Shown in pieces: positions 23,190-32,164 of a stretch of DNA of 48,308 bases (position 1 is the stretch's first letter; each line of letters opens with the position of its first letter). The position numbers and the translations under genes were made by a program. The notes below the pieces were generated by a model. The model made no database searches, had not been told where the DNA came from, and saw nothing but the letters and a program-made list of their open reading frames with translations. Origin of the DNA: Candidatus Daviesbacteria bacterium GW2011_GWA1_41_61 (GTDB lineage Bacteria > Patescibacteriota > Microgenomatia > Daviesbacterales > UBA10151); assembly GCA_000997385.1 (NCBI GenBank), contig LCBT01000006.1, forward strand, positions 1 to 48,308, given 5' to 3'.

Positions 23190-23305
23190 TCCGGTGGTTG
23201 GAGCGGTATGGTACCACCCCTTCCCATCCCGAACAGGGTCGTGAAACGTACCAGCGGTGACGATACTGAAGTCGCAAGGCTTTGGGACAATAGCTCATCG
23301 CCGGA
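23190..23305 (+). rRNA. 5S ribosomal RNA
   Basis: The terminal helix TCCGGTG/CATCGCCGGA and the central CCCTTCCCATCCCGAAC block are those of 5S rRNA. The length is about 116 nt. A run of five T follows, which may help end transcription. Confidence 0.93.
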
Positions 23306-23310
23306 TTTTT

Positions 23311-23412
23311 AAACAGCTGCCCTGAACTTTTTCCAGAATATCCAGACTTATCAGCCAGAATTAAAAACTTTACTGAATTTGCATTTTAGTTCAAGAAGGG
23401 CATATGCTGTTT
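23311..23412 (+). repeat. Long imperfect inverted repeat downstream of 5S
   Basis: AAACAG, GCCCT and GAACT in the left arm match AGTTC, AGGGC and CTGTTT in the right arm. About 55 nt separate the arms and a few unpaired bases interrupt them. It may be a structured terminator region or a small decayed element. No gene is seen inside it. Confidence 0.45.
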
Positions 23413-23430
23413 ATGTAGCCCTAATTTAAC

Positions 23431-24651
23431 GTGTCAAAATTAAGCTGTCCCAAATATATTCATCATAATATTAGTTCTCTGGGGTTTACACTTTTGGAAT
23501 TGATGGTGGTGATAGGTATAATTGCTGGCTTAGTTATCCTAATTTTGCCGAAATTAACTAATTTTCAAGGTTACCAGGTTCTTAGTAATTCCGCAGATCA
23601 GATGCAATCTTATCTCAGAGTTGCCCAGAATAACGCTTTAAGCGGAGCCAAATGTAAGAAAGGTTCTGCTGACAGGGCTAAAAAATGGATTTTAAAGATC
23701 CTAAATGACCGAGAGTATCAAGTAGAGTCAGAATGTAGCGACGGCTCATTCGGGTTAGCTGCTAACTATAGTTTGTCTGAAAAGACCAAAGTACTGCAAG
23801 CTGATTTTTTGGATGCTGCTGATAATAGATTGTGCACCGCTAGCTCTTCAGCTATGAGCGGGACAGCAGCCAGTTTTGATAATATTTCTGGGTCACCTAA
23901 TTTTGGCAACGTTTTTTGTGCTTCATCTTTGGCTAATGCTGCTAAGATGGTTCTTACCCTTCAAGGAGAAATCACCACTATAGCTGTGGTGATGGATAAA
24001 GGAGGAGGAATTTATACCAGTTCTTTTCTAGCTGCTGCTTTTGTTCCTCCCGCTCCGCCACTCCCGACGCCGACTACCACTCCTACTACTGCTCCAACAC
24101 CCACACTTACACCTACTCCAATCTCAACAAGCGTGACTGTTTATGCAGGCGCAGCTGTAGATGACAGCTCTAATGGAGGTACCTTATCAGCTTGGGCTAA
24201 CCCCAGTTTTGCAGTCGGTGTATCAGACGCCTCTAGAGCTACAGTTACTAGCAGTGGTACTGCAATTTCCCACTATCTCAAAGCCACCAACTTTGGATTT
24301 GCCATTCCTTCAACAGCCACTATTAATGGTATCATGGTTGAGATCCAAAAATTATCCAGTGGTGGGACTAAAGGAAGTGTTATTGACAATAGAGTCAGTT
24401 TAATCAAAGGTAGTGTGGTGACTGGTGTTAACTATGGTACAGCTGCCAACTGGCCAACCTCTGAAGGTTATACAACTTATGGCAGCAGTGTTGATTTATG
24501 GAGTAATAGCTGGACTCCTGCAGATATTAATGATCCAAACAACTTTGGAGTGGTTTTGGCAGCAGCCGGTAAGGTAGCCGGTGGTACAGCTGACCGCACT
24601 GCCAACGTCAATACTTTCAGAATTACTGTTTACTACACTTACACACCATAG
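23431..24651 (+). CDS. Pseudopilin-like surface protein with Pro/Thr linker and beta domain
   Basis: The 406-residue protein begins with a type IV prepilin signal: GFTLLELMVVIGIIAG at about residues 18-33, with Glu at position 5 after the Gly cleavage site. Residues about 50-205 resemble the globular head of type II secretion or pilus minor pilins. A Pro/Thr linker (about 210-240) connects to a C-terminal beta-rich domain (about 245-406, with AISHYLKATNFGFAIPSTATINGI) found in surface proteins of candidate-phylum bacteria. It would be processed by a prepilin peptidase and displayed on a pilus or the cell surface. The GTG start is preceded by an AT-rich stretch without a Shine-Dalgarno sequence. 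Confidence 0.8.
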   Translation: MSKLSCPKYIHHNISSLGFTLLELMVVIGIIAGLVILILPKLTNFQGYQVLSNSADQMQSYLRVAQNNALSGAKCKKGSADRAKKWILKILNDREYQVESECSDGSFGLAANYSLSEKTKVLQADFLDAADNRLCTASSSAMSGTAASFDNISGSPNFGNVFCASSLANAAKMVLTLQGEITTIAVVMDKGGGIYTSSFLAAAFVPPAPPLPTPTTTPTTAPTPTLTPTPISTSVTVYAGAAVDDSSNGGTLSAWANPSFAVGVSDASRATVTSSGTAISHYLKATNFGFAIPSTATINGIMVEIQKLSSGGTKGSVIDNRVSLIKGSVVTGVNYGTAANWPTSEGYTTYGSSVDLWSNSWTPADINDPNNFGVVLAAAGKVAGGTADRTANVNTFRITVYYTYTP

Positions 24652-24699
24652 TATTTTGCCTAATCAGGTTAACTTGTTTATAATTTTTGTCTTGATAGA

Positions 24700-24728
24700 T
24701 TGCTCTTTTTAACAATTATTGGTAAAAT
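24700..24728 (+). promoter_or_regulatory. Promoter TTGCTC-N17-TAAAAT
   Basis: The boxes are at 17-bp spacing and predict a start near 24735, leaving a leader of about 25 nt before the S1 gene. Confidence 0.6.
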
Positions 24729-24760
24729 GAATTTACCTTAAAAGAAAGTGGTGATTATGA

Positions 24761-25903
24761 GTGAGCAAAATTTCAGGTAAAGCTTCTAGTTCCACACCTC
24801 TGAGCATGGAGGAGCTGTTGGCCTCTTATTCGAAAAAACCAGTTAATAATTTTTCCCGCGGAGATAAAGTGGAAGGGGAAGTTATAGCCTTAACAGCTTC
24901 TGAGGTCATTATCGATTTTGGAGGCAAATCCGAAGGGCTGATAAATAAAAAGGAATTTATTCCAACTGATCGGGAGAAGTTGACGTTAGGTGATAAAATC
25001 AGCGCTTACGTGGTAAACGGGGAAGGAGAGCTGGGACAAATTATCTTGTCTTTAAAACCTCCGCTTTCGGGCAAACAGAGCCAAAAAAATATCTATGCTT
25101 CCCGCCGCTTTGAAAAATTTTCTCAAGCCATGGGAAAGAAAGTTCATTTTATCGGAAAAGTGGTTGAACTTAATAAAGGGGGTTTTGTGGTGGAAGCGGA
25201 GGGGATACGCGGTTTTTTACCAATCTCCCAAATAGCTTTGAAACAAATTAGAACTAACCATCAATCAGAAGGATTAGAAGGGTTAATAGGTGCGGAACTA
25301 AGCCTTAAGGTGATTGAAGTAGATCCGGCCAATAATAAATTAATCTTTTCCACCCGCCAGGCTTTAACTGAAGAGGAAAAAGAAAAGATCGGTAAATTGG
25401 AAATCGGACAGCAAGTCAAGGGTCAGGTGGAGCTGGTGGCTCCTTTTGGGCTGCTGGTTCAAGTGAAAGATCCTTCCTTTGAGGGAGAAGTAGAAGGAGT
25501 AATTTTTTCCCAGGAAATTTCTTGGGAGAGGGAGACGGATTTAGAATCTAGCTTCCAGGTTGGGCAGCAGATACAGGTTCAGGTTATTGGCAAAGATGAG
25601 AATTTAGGCAGGATCAGTCTTTCTTTAAAAAGACTCTCGGCAGATCCCTTTGAAAAGCTTTCCGAGGAGTTTGAAATGGATGATGTGGTCCAGGGTGTGG
25701 TAACTGAAGCTTCAGGGAATGGGATAGTGGTTAAGTTAAGTAGTGGAGTAGAAGGTTTTATCCCCGCTTCTAAAATTGAACAGGGTTTAAGTTATAATGC
25801 CGGGCAAAAGGTAAATGTTTTAGTGGACAGTATTGATAACGTCAAAAGAAGAGTCAATTTAGCTCCCTTTTTAACTTCTACCAAAGGTCTTCTTTATAAG
25901 TAA
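24761..25903 (+). CDS. rpsA: 30S ribosomal protein S1 (four S1 domains)
   Basis: The 380-residue protein consists of four OB-fold S1 repeats at about 32-102, 126-200, 215-292 and 305-375. Each begins with a GDKVEGEV-type strand and contains a GF(L/I)P or EG(V/L)I strand. Proteobacterial S1 has six repeats, while four is common in Gram-positives and small genomes. S1 binds mRNA leaders and helps initiation on structured messages; leaderless messages need it less, which is notable given the many apparently leaderless genes here. The GTG start is preceded by an AAAGAAAGTGG purine stretch. An ATG at 24757 is in another frame. A strong promoter lies upstream. Confidence 0.9.
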   Translation: MSKISGKASSSTPLSMEELLASYSKKPVNNFSRGDKVEGEVIALTASEVIIDFGGKSEGLINKKEFIPTDREKLTLGDKISAYVVNGEGELGQIILSLKPPLSGKQSQKNIYASRRFEKFSQAMGKKVHFIGKVVELNKGGFVVEAEGIRGFLPISQIALKQIRTNHQSEGLEGLIGAELSLKVIEVDPANNKLIFSTRQALTEEEKEKIGKLEIGQQVKGQVELVAPFGLLVQVKDPSFEGEVEGVIFSQEISWERETDLESSFQVGQQIQVQVIGKDENLGRISLSLKRLSADPFEKLSEEFEMDDVVQGVVTEASGNGIVVKLSSGVEGFIPASKIEQGLSYNAGQKVNVLVDSIDNVKRRVNLAPFLTSTKGLLYK

Positions 25904-25930
25904 ACTTGTAAGCTAGAGATTATTTCCTGG

Positions 25931-25936
25931 TATAAT
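25931..25936 (+). promoter_or_regulatory. TATAAT box upstream of radA
   Basis: A perfect -10 ends 8 nt before the ATG at 25945. TTGTAA at 25906-25911 is a possible -35 at a wide 19-bp spacing. Confidence 0.5.
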
Positions 25937-25944
25937 TTACATGT

Positions 25945-27270
25945 ATGGCCAAGTCTTCTTCGGTATACATTTGTCAGCAGTGTGGTTTTAGATCTTCTCA
26001 ATACCTGGGAAGGTGTCCCGAGTGTGGTAGCTGGAACTCTTTAGTTGAAGAAGTTCAAACTGAAGCCCCTAACTTTAAAAAGAATAGTAGAGTACTAAAG
26101 TTACCCGAAATAATTAATTTAGTAAATATAGAGCGGCAAAAGTATGAAAGATTAACTAGTGGTTTGGGAGAGTTTGATAGAGTGTTGGGCGGGGGAATAG
26201 TTTTAGGATCAGTGGTTTTAGCCTCAGGAGATCCGGGGATAGGGAAAAGTACTTTACTGACACAATTGGCGTTGAACTTAAATTTGTCTAATAAGTCTAA
26301 TTTGTCTAATGTCCTTTATGTTGCCGGAGAGGAATCAGCTCAACAGATTAAAATTAGGGTGGATAGGATACAATTAGGAGCCAATCTATCAGTTTTAAAT
26401 GAAGTTGATGTTGATGCCATTTGTGCCGTTATTGAGCAGCAGAGACCTTCTTTAGTGATTGTTGACTCTATCCAAACTCTGCAAACTGAAGATTTAAACT
26501 CCGTAGCTGGATCAGTGGGGCAGGTTCGGGAATCAGCTCATAGGTTGCAGCGGATAGCTAAAGCTTTACATATCCCCATCTTTATTGTGGGTCATGTGAC
26601 CAAAGAAGGCACTGTGGCTGGCCCCAAAACCTTGGAACACATGGTAGACGTGGTTTTATCCCTGGAAGGTGACCCCGCCTCCAATTTTAGGGTTCTGCGG
26701 GCCTCTAAAAACCGTTTTGGCCCTACTGATGAAGTGGGGATCTTTGAGATGGAAGAAACAGGGATGGTAGAGGTTAAAAATCCCTCTAAACTTTTCCTTG
26801 AGCAAAAAGTTGATGCCCCGGGTTCAACGGTAGTAGCCACCATGAATGGCCTAAGACCTCTTTTAGTAGAAATTCAGGCTCTGGTAACTAAAAGCTTTAC
26901 CCCTATTCCCAGAAGGACCGGTTCAGGGATTGACAACAACCGTTTACAACTTCTAGTGGCAGTTTTAAGTAAGCGTTTGGGGTTGCCTTTATATGATCAA
27001 GATATCTTTGTTAATGTCACCGGGGGATTAAAAGTTTTTGAACCGGCAGCTGATTTAGCTGTTTGTTTGGCCATTATCTCCTCATTTAAAGACCAAAAGA
27101 TTATTCCTCAGACTGTATTGCTGGGGGAGGTGGGGCTTTTGGGTGAGCTTCGCTCAGTTAGATCCCTGGATAAAAGAGCCAGTGAGGCTAAAAAATTAGG
27201 ATTTACTAATGTAATTTCTCCCCAAAACGCTCAATCTATTGCCCAAGCAGCAAAACTGGCCCTGAAGTGA
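25945..27270 (+). CDS. radA: DNA repair protein RadA/Sms
   Basis: The 441-residue protein has the full RadA layout. A C4 zinc finger (CQQCGF and CPECGSW, residues 9-31) is followed by a RecA-type ATPase with Walker A GDPGIGKS near 99-106 and Walker B LVIVDS near 173. The RadA-specific KNRFG motif lies near 254, and a Lon-protease-like C-terminal domain spans about 275-441. RadA drives branch migration of recombination intermediates and helps process stalled forks and natural transformation DNA. It ends 1 nt from the convergent cupredoxin gene, with no terminator visible between them. Confidence 0.95.
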   Translation: MAKSSSVYICQQCGFRSSQYLGRCPECGSWNSLVEEVQTEAPNFKKNSRVLKLPEIINLVNIERQKYERLTSGLGEFDRVLGGGIVLGSVVLASGDPGIGKSTLLTQLALNLNLSNKSNLSNVLYVAGEESAQQIKIRVDRIQLGANLSVLNEVDVDAICAVIEQQRPSLVIVDSIQTLQTEDLNSVAGSVGQVRESAHRLQRIAKALHIPIFIVGHVTKEGTVAGPKTLEHMVDVVLSLEGDPASNFRVLRASKNRFGPTDEVGIFEMEETGMVEVKNPSKLFLEQKVDAPGSTVVATMNGLRPLLVEIQALVTKSFTPIPRRTGSGIDNNRLQLLVAVLSKRLGLPLYDQDIFVNVTGGLKVFEPAADLAVCLAIISSFKDQKIIPQTVLLGEVGLLGELRSVRSLDKRASEAKKLGFTNVISPQNAQSIAQAAKLALK

Positions 27271-27271
27271 C

Positions 27272-27745
27272 TTACTCTACCACGATGGTTCCTCTAATCT
27301 TTGAAGGGTTGCTTTCATTATGGAAGGTGTAAGTGCCTGTCTTGTCAAAGATAACCGTCAGGGAAGAATCTTTAGTTAAGGGTTCATCAAAATTAAGCAG
27401 GGGATATTTATTATGGGAAGGATGAGGGTCAGAGTAGATCTGATGATTTTTCCTGTCTTGGTTGAGAAAGGTTACCAGTGAACCTTTTTTAACCAATAAA
27501 GTGGCGGGAATAAAACCGTCACTTGTAACAACCACAGATGCTTCCCCGGGGAACAACCCAGAAGGGGCAGACGGTTGAGCTGTGACAGAAGTTAGCGGAG
27601 AGTTAGCCGGTTGATAGTTGGCAAGTTTTTCCAGCTCTTTATTTTGAAGATAGAGGTAAGTTAAAAAGCCAACCATTAGAGCCAGCATAGAGATGAAGAT
27701 AAGCAGGCTATGCAGGCTTGATTTTTGGGCTGAATTTTTATCCAT
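27272..27745 (-). CDS. Membrane-anchored cupredoxin-like protein with altered copper site
   Basis: The 157-residue protein has an N-terminal membrane segment (about 12-32), a short linker and a cupredoxin fold (about 68-157). The VVVTSDGFIPATLLVKKGSLVTF strands (in parts) and NHQIYSD histidine are typical of plastocyanin-type domains. In the C-terminal loop, however, the usual Cys-His-Met ligands are replaced: YTFHNESNPSKIRG has no Cys and no Met. A classical blue copper centre is therefore unlikely; the protein may bind another metal or only keep the fold. It is the last gene of a leftward operon, 1 nt after the GH5-like gene. Confidence 0.75.
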   Translation of the reverse strand: MDKNSAQKSSLHSLLIFISMLALMVGFLTYLYLQNKELEKLANYQPANSPLTSVTAQPSAPSGLFPGEASVVVTSDGFIPATLLVKKGSLVTFLNQDRKNHQIYSDPHPSHNKYPLLNFDEPLTKDSSLTVIFDKTGTYTFHNESNPSKIRGTIVVE

Positions 27746-27746
27746 A

Positions 27747-28850
27747 TTATTTTATCTTCGGTCTTAAATTACTAAAGTTTTGATAGACAGAGGCTAAAGG
27801 ATCATAATCGGTGTGCCAGATACTATCCATGCCCAAGCTTTTATCCCCGTTGCCATTATCATTTAAGCCTTTGGCCATAAAGCCCCATTGTATAAAGGCT
27901 GAAGCTCCCAGCGATTTCCAGTAGTCTATTTCAGTCCTGATTAAAGCAGAGCGGTCGCTGCTGCCGGCAAAGCCAGCCTCTTCAATAATGGCCTTTTTTC
28001 TGTTTTTAACAGCCCAGGTAATATCAGCAGATCCAGCCCGGTCTCCGTTATAGGCATGGACAGTAACGATGTCTAAATTAGGTAAACTGGCATAAAGCTT
28101 TTGAGGTGTTAAACCGGCATGGGCAGCGTTAATCATCCCGGAAGAAACCGGATGGTTGGGGTCTGCCGCCTTAATTTGGGAAGAGACATCAGCCATAAAA
28201 TTAATTAAGGTGGAGGGGGAGGTATCATCTTTGAATTCATTACCAATTTCCCAGGCGTAAATGTTGGGGTGGTGTTTGTTAAAAGAGATGATAGATTGAA
28301 GGTAGGGGAGGTAAGTTGTCTTATAACCCTCGGCAAAAAAGTCATGGTTTAAAAAAAACATCCCGTTCCAATTATTAGTGTAATAACTTTCAATATTTTG
28401 AGGGTAAAGTCCGGTGTCATCTTTGATTAACCCGGCAAAAAAGACAATTGCCGAGATACTGTAACTTTCAGCGGTGGTCAAAAAGATATCGAGCCTTCGG
28501 GCTGATTCTTCGGCAGAGATGTATTTGTTAGCTGCCGCTACCCGTACTATTGTCCCGCCCATCCTTTTGATCTCCGTAAGATCTGCCTCAATATGACTGG
28601 CTGGAGCGTAAGGGAGGGCTTCCGTGTAACCATAATGAGTGATTCCGGTCGTGTTAAAGCCTATTTTCATCGGGATGGGTGGAGCAGCTTCGGAGATGGG
28701 TTTGGGATAAAGGGAGGTCAAAAGCCTATCTTTAAAAGGAAGCGCAGTGACTCCTGCCAAAAAGATCAATAACCCGAAGGCAGAAAACACCAGGGTCAGC
28801 TGGAGTTTTCTGCCTTGTTGTCGGTTAATTTTTCCCCAGATATTTTTCAT
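27747..28850 (-). CDS. Membrane-anchored glycoside hydrolase, GH5-like (clan A)
   Basis: The 367-residue protein has an N-terminal anchor (about 18-38) and a TIM-barrel domain. The acid/base Glu is in YAWEIGNEFK (about residues 200-209) and the nucleophile Glu in AIIEEAGFAG (about 290-299), the spacing of clan A retaining glycosidases. HPNIYAWEIGNE and the QWGFM strand near the end are cellulase/mannanase-like features. The substrate is probably an extracellular or cell-surface polysaccharide. It lies 13 nt downstream of the PAS membrane protein and 1 nt upstream of the cupredoxin, all on the minus strand. GH5 rather than another clan A family is an inference from general pattern. Confidence 0.82.
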   Translation of the reverse strand: MKNIWGKINRQQGRKLQLTLVFSAFGLLIFLAGVTALPFKDRLLTSLYPKPISEAAPPIPMKIGFNTTGITHYGYTEALPYAPASHIEADLTEIKRMGGTIVRVAAANKYISAEESARRLDIFLTTAESYSISAIVFFAGLIKDDTGLYPQNIESYYTNNWNGMFFLNHDFFAEGYKTTYLPYLQSIISFNKHHPNIYAWEIGNEFKDDTSPSTLINFMADVSSQIKAADPNHPVSSGMINAAHAGLTPQKLYASLPNLDIVTVHAYNGDRAGSADITWAVKNRKKAIIEEAGFAGSSDRSALIRTEIDYWKSLGASAFIQWGFMAKGLNDNGNGDKSLGMDSIWHTDYDPLASVYQNFSNLRPKIK

Positions 28851-28863
28851 TTAAGATACAACT

Positions 28864-30537
28864 CTATTGAGACACAACTTCATGGGTGGTGTCAAGAGTA
28901 TTAGGGGCAACTTTGGCTAAACTTAACTCTAAGACTAAACAGGGGGGACTATCCGCCACTTTAACGGTTAAAGGAATATTTAATTGGCTGGTCACGCTTT
29001 TTATAATAAAACCTTCCAGGCCGCTGCCCAGCTTAAGGTTAGTGGTAGTTTGGAGACTGCCGTAATACTGAGTAAAAAGCTCCGTTTGCTGTCTGGGGTC
29101 CAAGGGGGGGTAAGGGCAAGAGAGGCTGATAATGATCGCCTTGTCACCTTGTTTAATAACAGCCAGCTGTACCTTTGTACCGCTTTTCTCTGAGGCTAAA
29201 AGAAGGAACAGATCAACAGCCTTTTTTAAAACTTCCTCCAGCCACTTTTTATCGGTGGGGATAGTAAAACCGGAAACGGGGAGAGCTTCTTTGGGAAAAT
29301 CAGATTCCGCCAGGCTTAAAAGAGCATTTTCGGCAATCTCTTCTTTGGGGAGTACAAAGTTTAAGTAAATACCCAGCCCTGAAGCTAGCTGTTGTTTACT
29401 GCTGACAATCTCCTTGGCCATAAAAGCTACATCCTGGAAACTGATAATTTTTTTAATAAGGTGATCTTCAATCTCCTGAGCTGTTAATAAATCCTCTTCA
29501 ATATTAACTAAAAGTTCAGCCCACAGGGCTTTATCATTTAACTTAGACCCAAGTAGGGATTTAGTCAGATTTTCGGCTAGGGATCGGAATTTAGCCCGCG
29601 ATTGCTCTAAATCAGAGTGCCTTTGCCAGCTGTCGCTTATCAGGGCATCGTTAATAATAAACACTATCTGGTTAACCTCTCCGTCGGAGTCGGTTATTGG
29701 TCTGGCCTGAACTATCACCCGCCGCGGTTGAGTGTCGCTTTTAAATTGAAAGAGCAGGCCTTGAATAATCCGGGTAGTTTTGTCGGCAATCACCTTATCC
29801 GCCGAGAGAGCCTCAGCTTTGATAGGGTTTTTAGCTTCATCTTTTAAGGGAACAGCGGCGAGGAGTGATTTGCCGATAATCCCCGCCGCGTTCACCCCTA
29901 GCGACTTTTCAGCTGACTCGTTGACGGAGATGACGGTTAAATTTTTGTCTGTTACCACCACTATCTCGCTTAATCCCTGGAGAATGGACTCCTCCCTTTT
30001 TTCTCCTATTTGAATATATTCTTTAAGGATTTTCGAGATGGTGTCTTTAATGTGATAGGTGTACATTAAAAATTGGGCCAGAGGGATAACCACCACAAAG
30101 GAAACAAAGTAGAGAAGAACTGTTCCTGGGTCGTCTTGGAAGAGAGCCAGCATCTGGGAATTTAAAAGAATATTCATTACCAATAAAGCTACCGAAAGAA
30201 CTAAAAAGCTTAAAGAAGACCGGGAGTTTAAAAGAAAGCTGCTGCCTAAAGTATAGAGGTGGAGGACTATCAGAAAAGGGCTGTAGAAACCTCCGGTAGA
30301 GATGACTAGAAGTTGAACAAAGGAAGCGGTTAAAAAGAGCAAGATATAGTGTGCTTTTAAGCCTTGGATCTTCGGGGAACGGGAAAAAACTACTCGGCTG
30401 GAAAAAATCAACAACACCGCCAGCAGAAAGGCAATGATCTGTTGCAAGGTGTTAGTCGAGACTTTAAAGTAGGTCAGGATTAAAGTCAGTAGTGAGGCCA
30501 GAAAAAAGACAAAAAATTCACTAAAAAACATACTCAT
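28864..30537 (-). CDS. Membrane PAS-domain protein with degenerate kinase-like C-terminus
   Basis: The 557-residue protein has about six membrane helices in residues 1-165, a PAS domain at about 185-300 (GLSEIVVVTDKNLTVISVNE) and a helical segment. The C-terminus at about 420-545 resembles histidine-kinase ATPase domains but has LGSGLEG in place of the GTGLGL lid, and no His box is evident. It is a longer, membrane-bound paralogue of the protein at 7707-8867. Such a protein could sense a membrane or extracellular signal and act through protein contacts rather than phosphotransfer. A TAAAAT box at 30542-30547 lies 4 nt before the first ATG and 10 nt before a second (30531), which may be the real start. 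Confidence 0.72.
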   Translation of the reverse strand: MSMFFSEFFVFFLASLLTLILTYFKVSTNTLQQIIAFLLAVLLIFSSRVVFSRSPKIQGLKAHYILLFLTASFVQLLVISTGGFYSPFLIVLHLYTLGSSFLLNSRSSLSFLVLSVALLVMNILLNSQMLALFQDDPGTVLLYFVSFVVVIPLAQFLMYTYHIKDTISKILKEYIQIGEKREESILQGLSEIVVVTDKNLTVISVNESAEKSLGVNAAGIIGKSLLAAVPLKDEAKNPIKAEALSADKVIADKTTRIIQGLLFQFKSDTQPRRVIVQARPITDSDGEVNQIVFIINDALISDSWQRHSDLEQSRAKFRSLAENLTKSLLGSKLNDKALWAELLVNIEEDLLTAQEIEDHLIKKIISFQDVAFMAKEIVSSKQQLASGLGIYLNFVLPKEEIAENALLSLAESDFPKEALPVSGFTIPTDKKWLEEVLKKAVDLFLLLASEKSGTKVQLAVIKQGDKAIIISLSCPYPPLDPRQQTELFTQYYGSLQTTTNLKLGSGLEGFIIKSVTSQLNIPLTVKVADSPPCLVLELSLAKVAPNTLDTTHEVVSQ

Positions 30538-30694
30538 AATGATTTTAGAAGCTTTTTTAAAGGATGTCTAGCTAATGGGGATAACTTGTGGATCTTCGGG
30601 TTCTGTTTCGGGTAAAGTTTCGGGTAAAAATTCTGAGGTTGCTTTTTTGGTTAAACAATGTTTAAACTAGTAATTGCACCTAATTACAACTTTT

Positions 30695-31744
30695 ATGCCG
30701 AGAATGAAATCTTCAGCCGAATATTTTTTACAGGTAGTCAAGGAGGGGGAGGAGCCTAAATGGCCTCACCCTGAAGACGAGTTAGTCGTGGGTCACCAGC
30801 CTTTCCCCTCAGGATATGTTCAATATTGGGCCTATGACAAGGAAAGCGGTAAGGATGACCAGGATCTGCCTAATGCTGAAGTTGTAGCTTCCCAGTATCC
30901 CACTTCCTCAGCAGTGATTTTAGTTGATCAGCCTGAGCATCTTAAGGACAAAGATCAGGACCTTCTGGAGTTGATAGTGGCCAAAGATGGCCACGCTTGG
31001 GGAAAGACTGAATCCAGCTTAGCTAATTTAGATGATAACTTAAGTACCATCTTGGAATTTGCCAAAGACCAGTTTAACATAAATATAGAACACTTTATGA
31101 CCACTAAGGGTGTCTCTAAGGAGGTAGAAAAGACTTTGGATAATTTAGAAGAAAAGTCGGAAAATTCCCCCCCGGAAGAACATTCGGGGATCAGACAGGT
31201 TAACACCCAGCCTTTTGCTGTTGGTTTAGGGGGAGGCAGATTAACCTCTGACTACTCATCTAAGCCCTCCTCTTCTTCCAGAGGGGCTTCTTCTAAATTG
31301 ATGCTTTTAATGCCCTTAGTTGCCCTAATTTTGGCAGGGGCCGGTGCATTGTTATTTAAAGATCAGCTCTTTGGAGTTTTTGGCCAGGGGACACCTCCTC
31401 CCGAAGTTACTCCTACCCCTCAAGTTACACCGACACCAACTTCTACCCCTACACCTTCCTTTGACCGTTCGGAGGTTAAAGTGAGAGTCTTAAACGGCAC
31501 CACTAAAACAGGGGCTGCCGCCACCTTAGGTAAACAGTTAGAAAAGTTGGGGTGGAAGATCTTAGAAAGCGGTAATGCTCCTAAAAAGGGTCTGCTGCAA
31601 ACTGAGGTTAGGGCCAAAGAGGGCTCAGAGTCAGCTGCTGCTGCTTTAGTTTCCGATCTTAGCTCTGACTACAGGGCCACTGTCTCTGCAAATTTAAAAA
31701 AGACCGATAAAGCTGATTTAGAAGTAGTGATTGGAGAGGAGTAA
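30695..31744 (+). CDS. Single-span protein with LytR_C extracellular domain
   Basis: From the ATG at 30695 the protein has 349 residues. About 200 acidic, cytoplasmic residues precede one membrane helix (about 205-225, LMLLMPLVALILAGAGALLF). A Pro/Thr linker follows, then a C-terminal LytR_C-type domain at about 262-349 (VKVRVLNGTTKTGAAATLGKQL). LytR_C domains accompany wall-associated proteins and probably bind polymers. The direction, with a long cytoplasmic half, suggests linking an internal partner to the envelope. It is the first gene of a tightly packed operon with a response regulator. An upstream TTG (30674) is an alternative start. TTAAAC-AAT-GTTTAAAC repeats lie in the promoter region. 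Confidence 0.72.
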   Translation: MPRMKSSAEYFLQVVKEGEEPKWPHPEDELVVGHQPFPSGYVQYWAYDKESGKDDQDLPNAEVVASQYPTSSAVILVDQPEHLKDKDQDLLELIVAKDGHAWGKTESSLANLDDNLSTILEFAKDQFNINIEHFMTTKGVSKEVEKTLDNLEEKSENSPPEEHSGIRQVNTQPFAVGLGGGRLTSDYSSKPSSSSRGASSKLMLLMPLVALILAGAGALLFKDQLFGVFGQGTPPPEVTPTPQVTPTPTSTPTPSFDRSEVKVRVLNGTTKTGAAATLGKQLEKLGWKILESGNAPKKGLLQTEVRAKEGSESAAAALVSDLSSDYRATVSANLKKTDKADLEVVIGEE

Positions 31745-31745
31745 A

Positions 31746-32156
31746 ATGTCGCGGGTTTTAATAGTTGAAGACGAGAAGGCCATGTCAGACCTCATTACCA
31801 TTAAATTTAAAGTGGAAGGGTTTGAAGTGGATCAGGCTTTCACTTTAGCTGAGGCCAAAACTAAGATTGGAGCTTTTTCCTATGATGCCGTGCTGACTGA
31901 TTTTTTGCTGCCTGATGGAGATCTGGTGGATTTTCTGTCTTTACTGCGCAGTAACCCTCAGACTCAAAAACTGCCGGTAATTGTCATGACTAACTATGTT
32001 GAAGATATTAATACTGAGAAATTAAGGTCTTTAGGAGTATCAGAAGTTTTAGTTAAATATCAGGTGGTGCCGGCTCAGATGGTCGATAAGGTCAGACAGG
32101 TGATTAATATTATCCAAAGTATTCCTGAGCAAAATAAACCTGAGGGGTCGGGGTAA
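31746..32156 (+). CDS. Single-domain response regulator
   Basis: The 136-residue protein is one receiver domain: acidic pair in VEDEKA (about 8-12), phospho-acceptor Asp in LTDFLLPDG (about 53), Thr in VIVMTNY (about 85) and Lys in VLVKYQ (about 107). No output domain is attached, as in CheY-like proteins that act by contact. The start is at 31746 with GGAGAGGAG upstream, 1 nt after the previous stop. The sensor kinase at 32793 is a likely partner. Confidence 0.9.
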   Translation: MSRVLIVEDEKAMSDLITIKFKVEGFEVDQAFTLAEAKTKIGAFSYDAVLTDFLLPDGDLVDFLSLLRSNPQTQKLPVIVMTNYVEDINTEKLRSLGVSEVLVKYQVVPAQMVDKVRQVINIIQSIPEQNKPEGSG

Positions 32157-32164
32157 CCCTAAAG

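Noticed and set aside
24161-24403. Overlapping ORF inside the pseudopilin gene
   Set aside because: It is a frame shadow of the beta-domain coding region without start signals.
30585-30600. AACTTGTGGATC as a DnaA-box cluster between divergent operons
   Set aside because: Only imperfect matches occur here and there is no supporting context, so it was not called.
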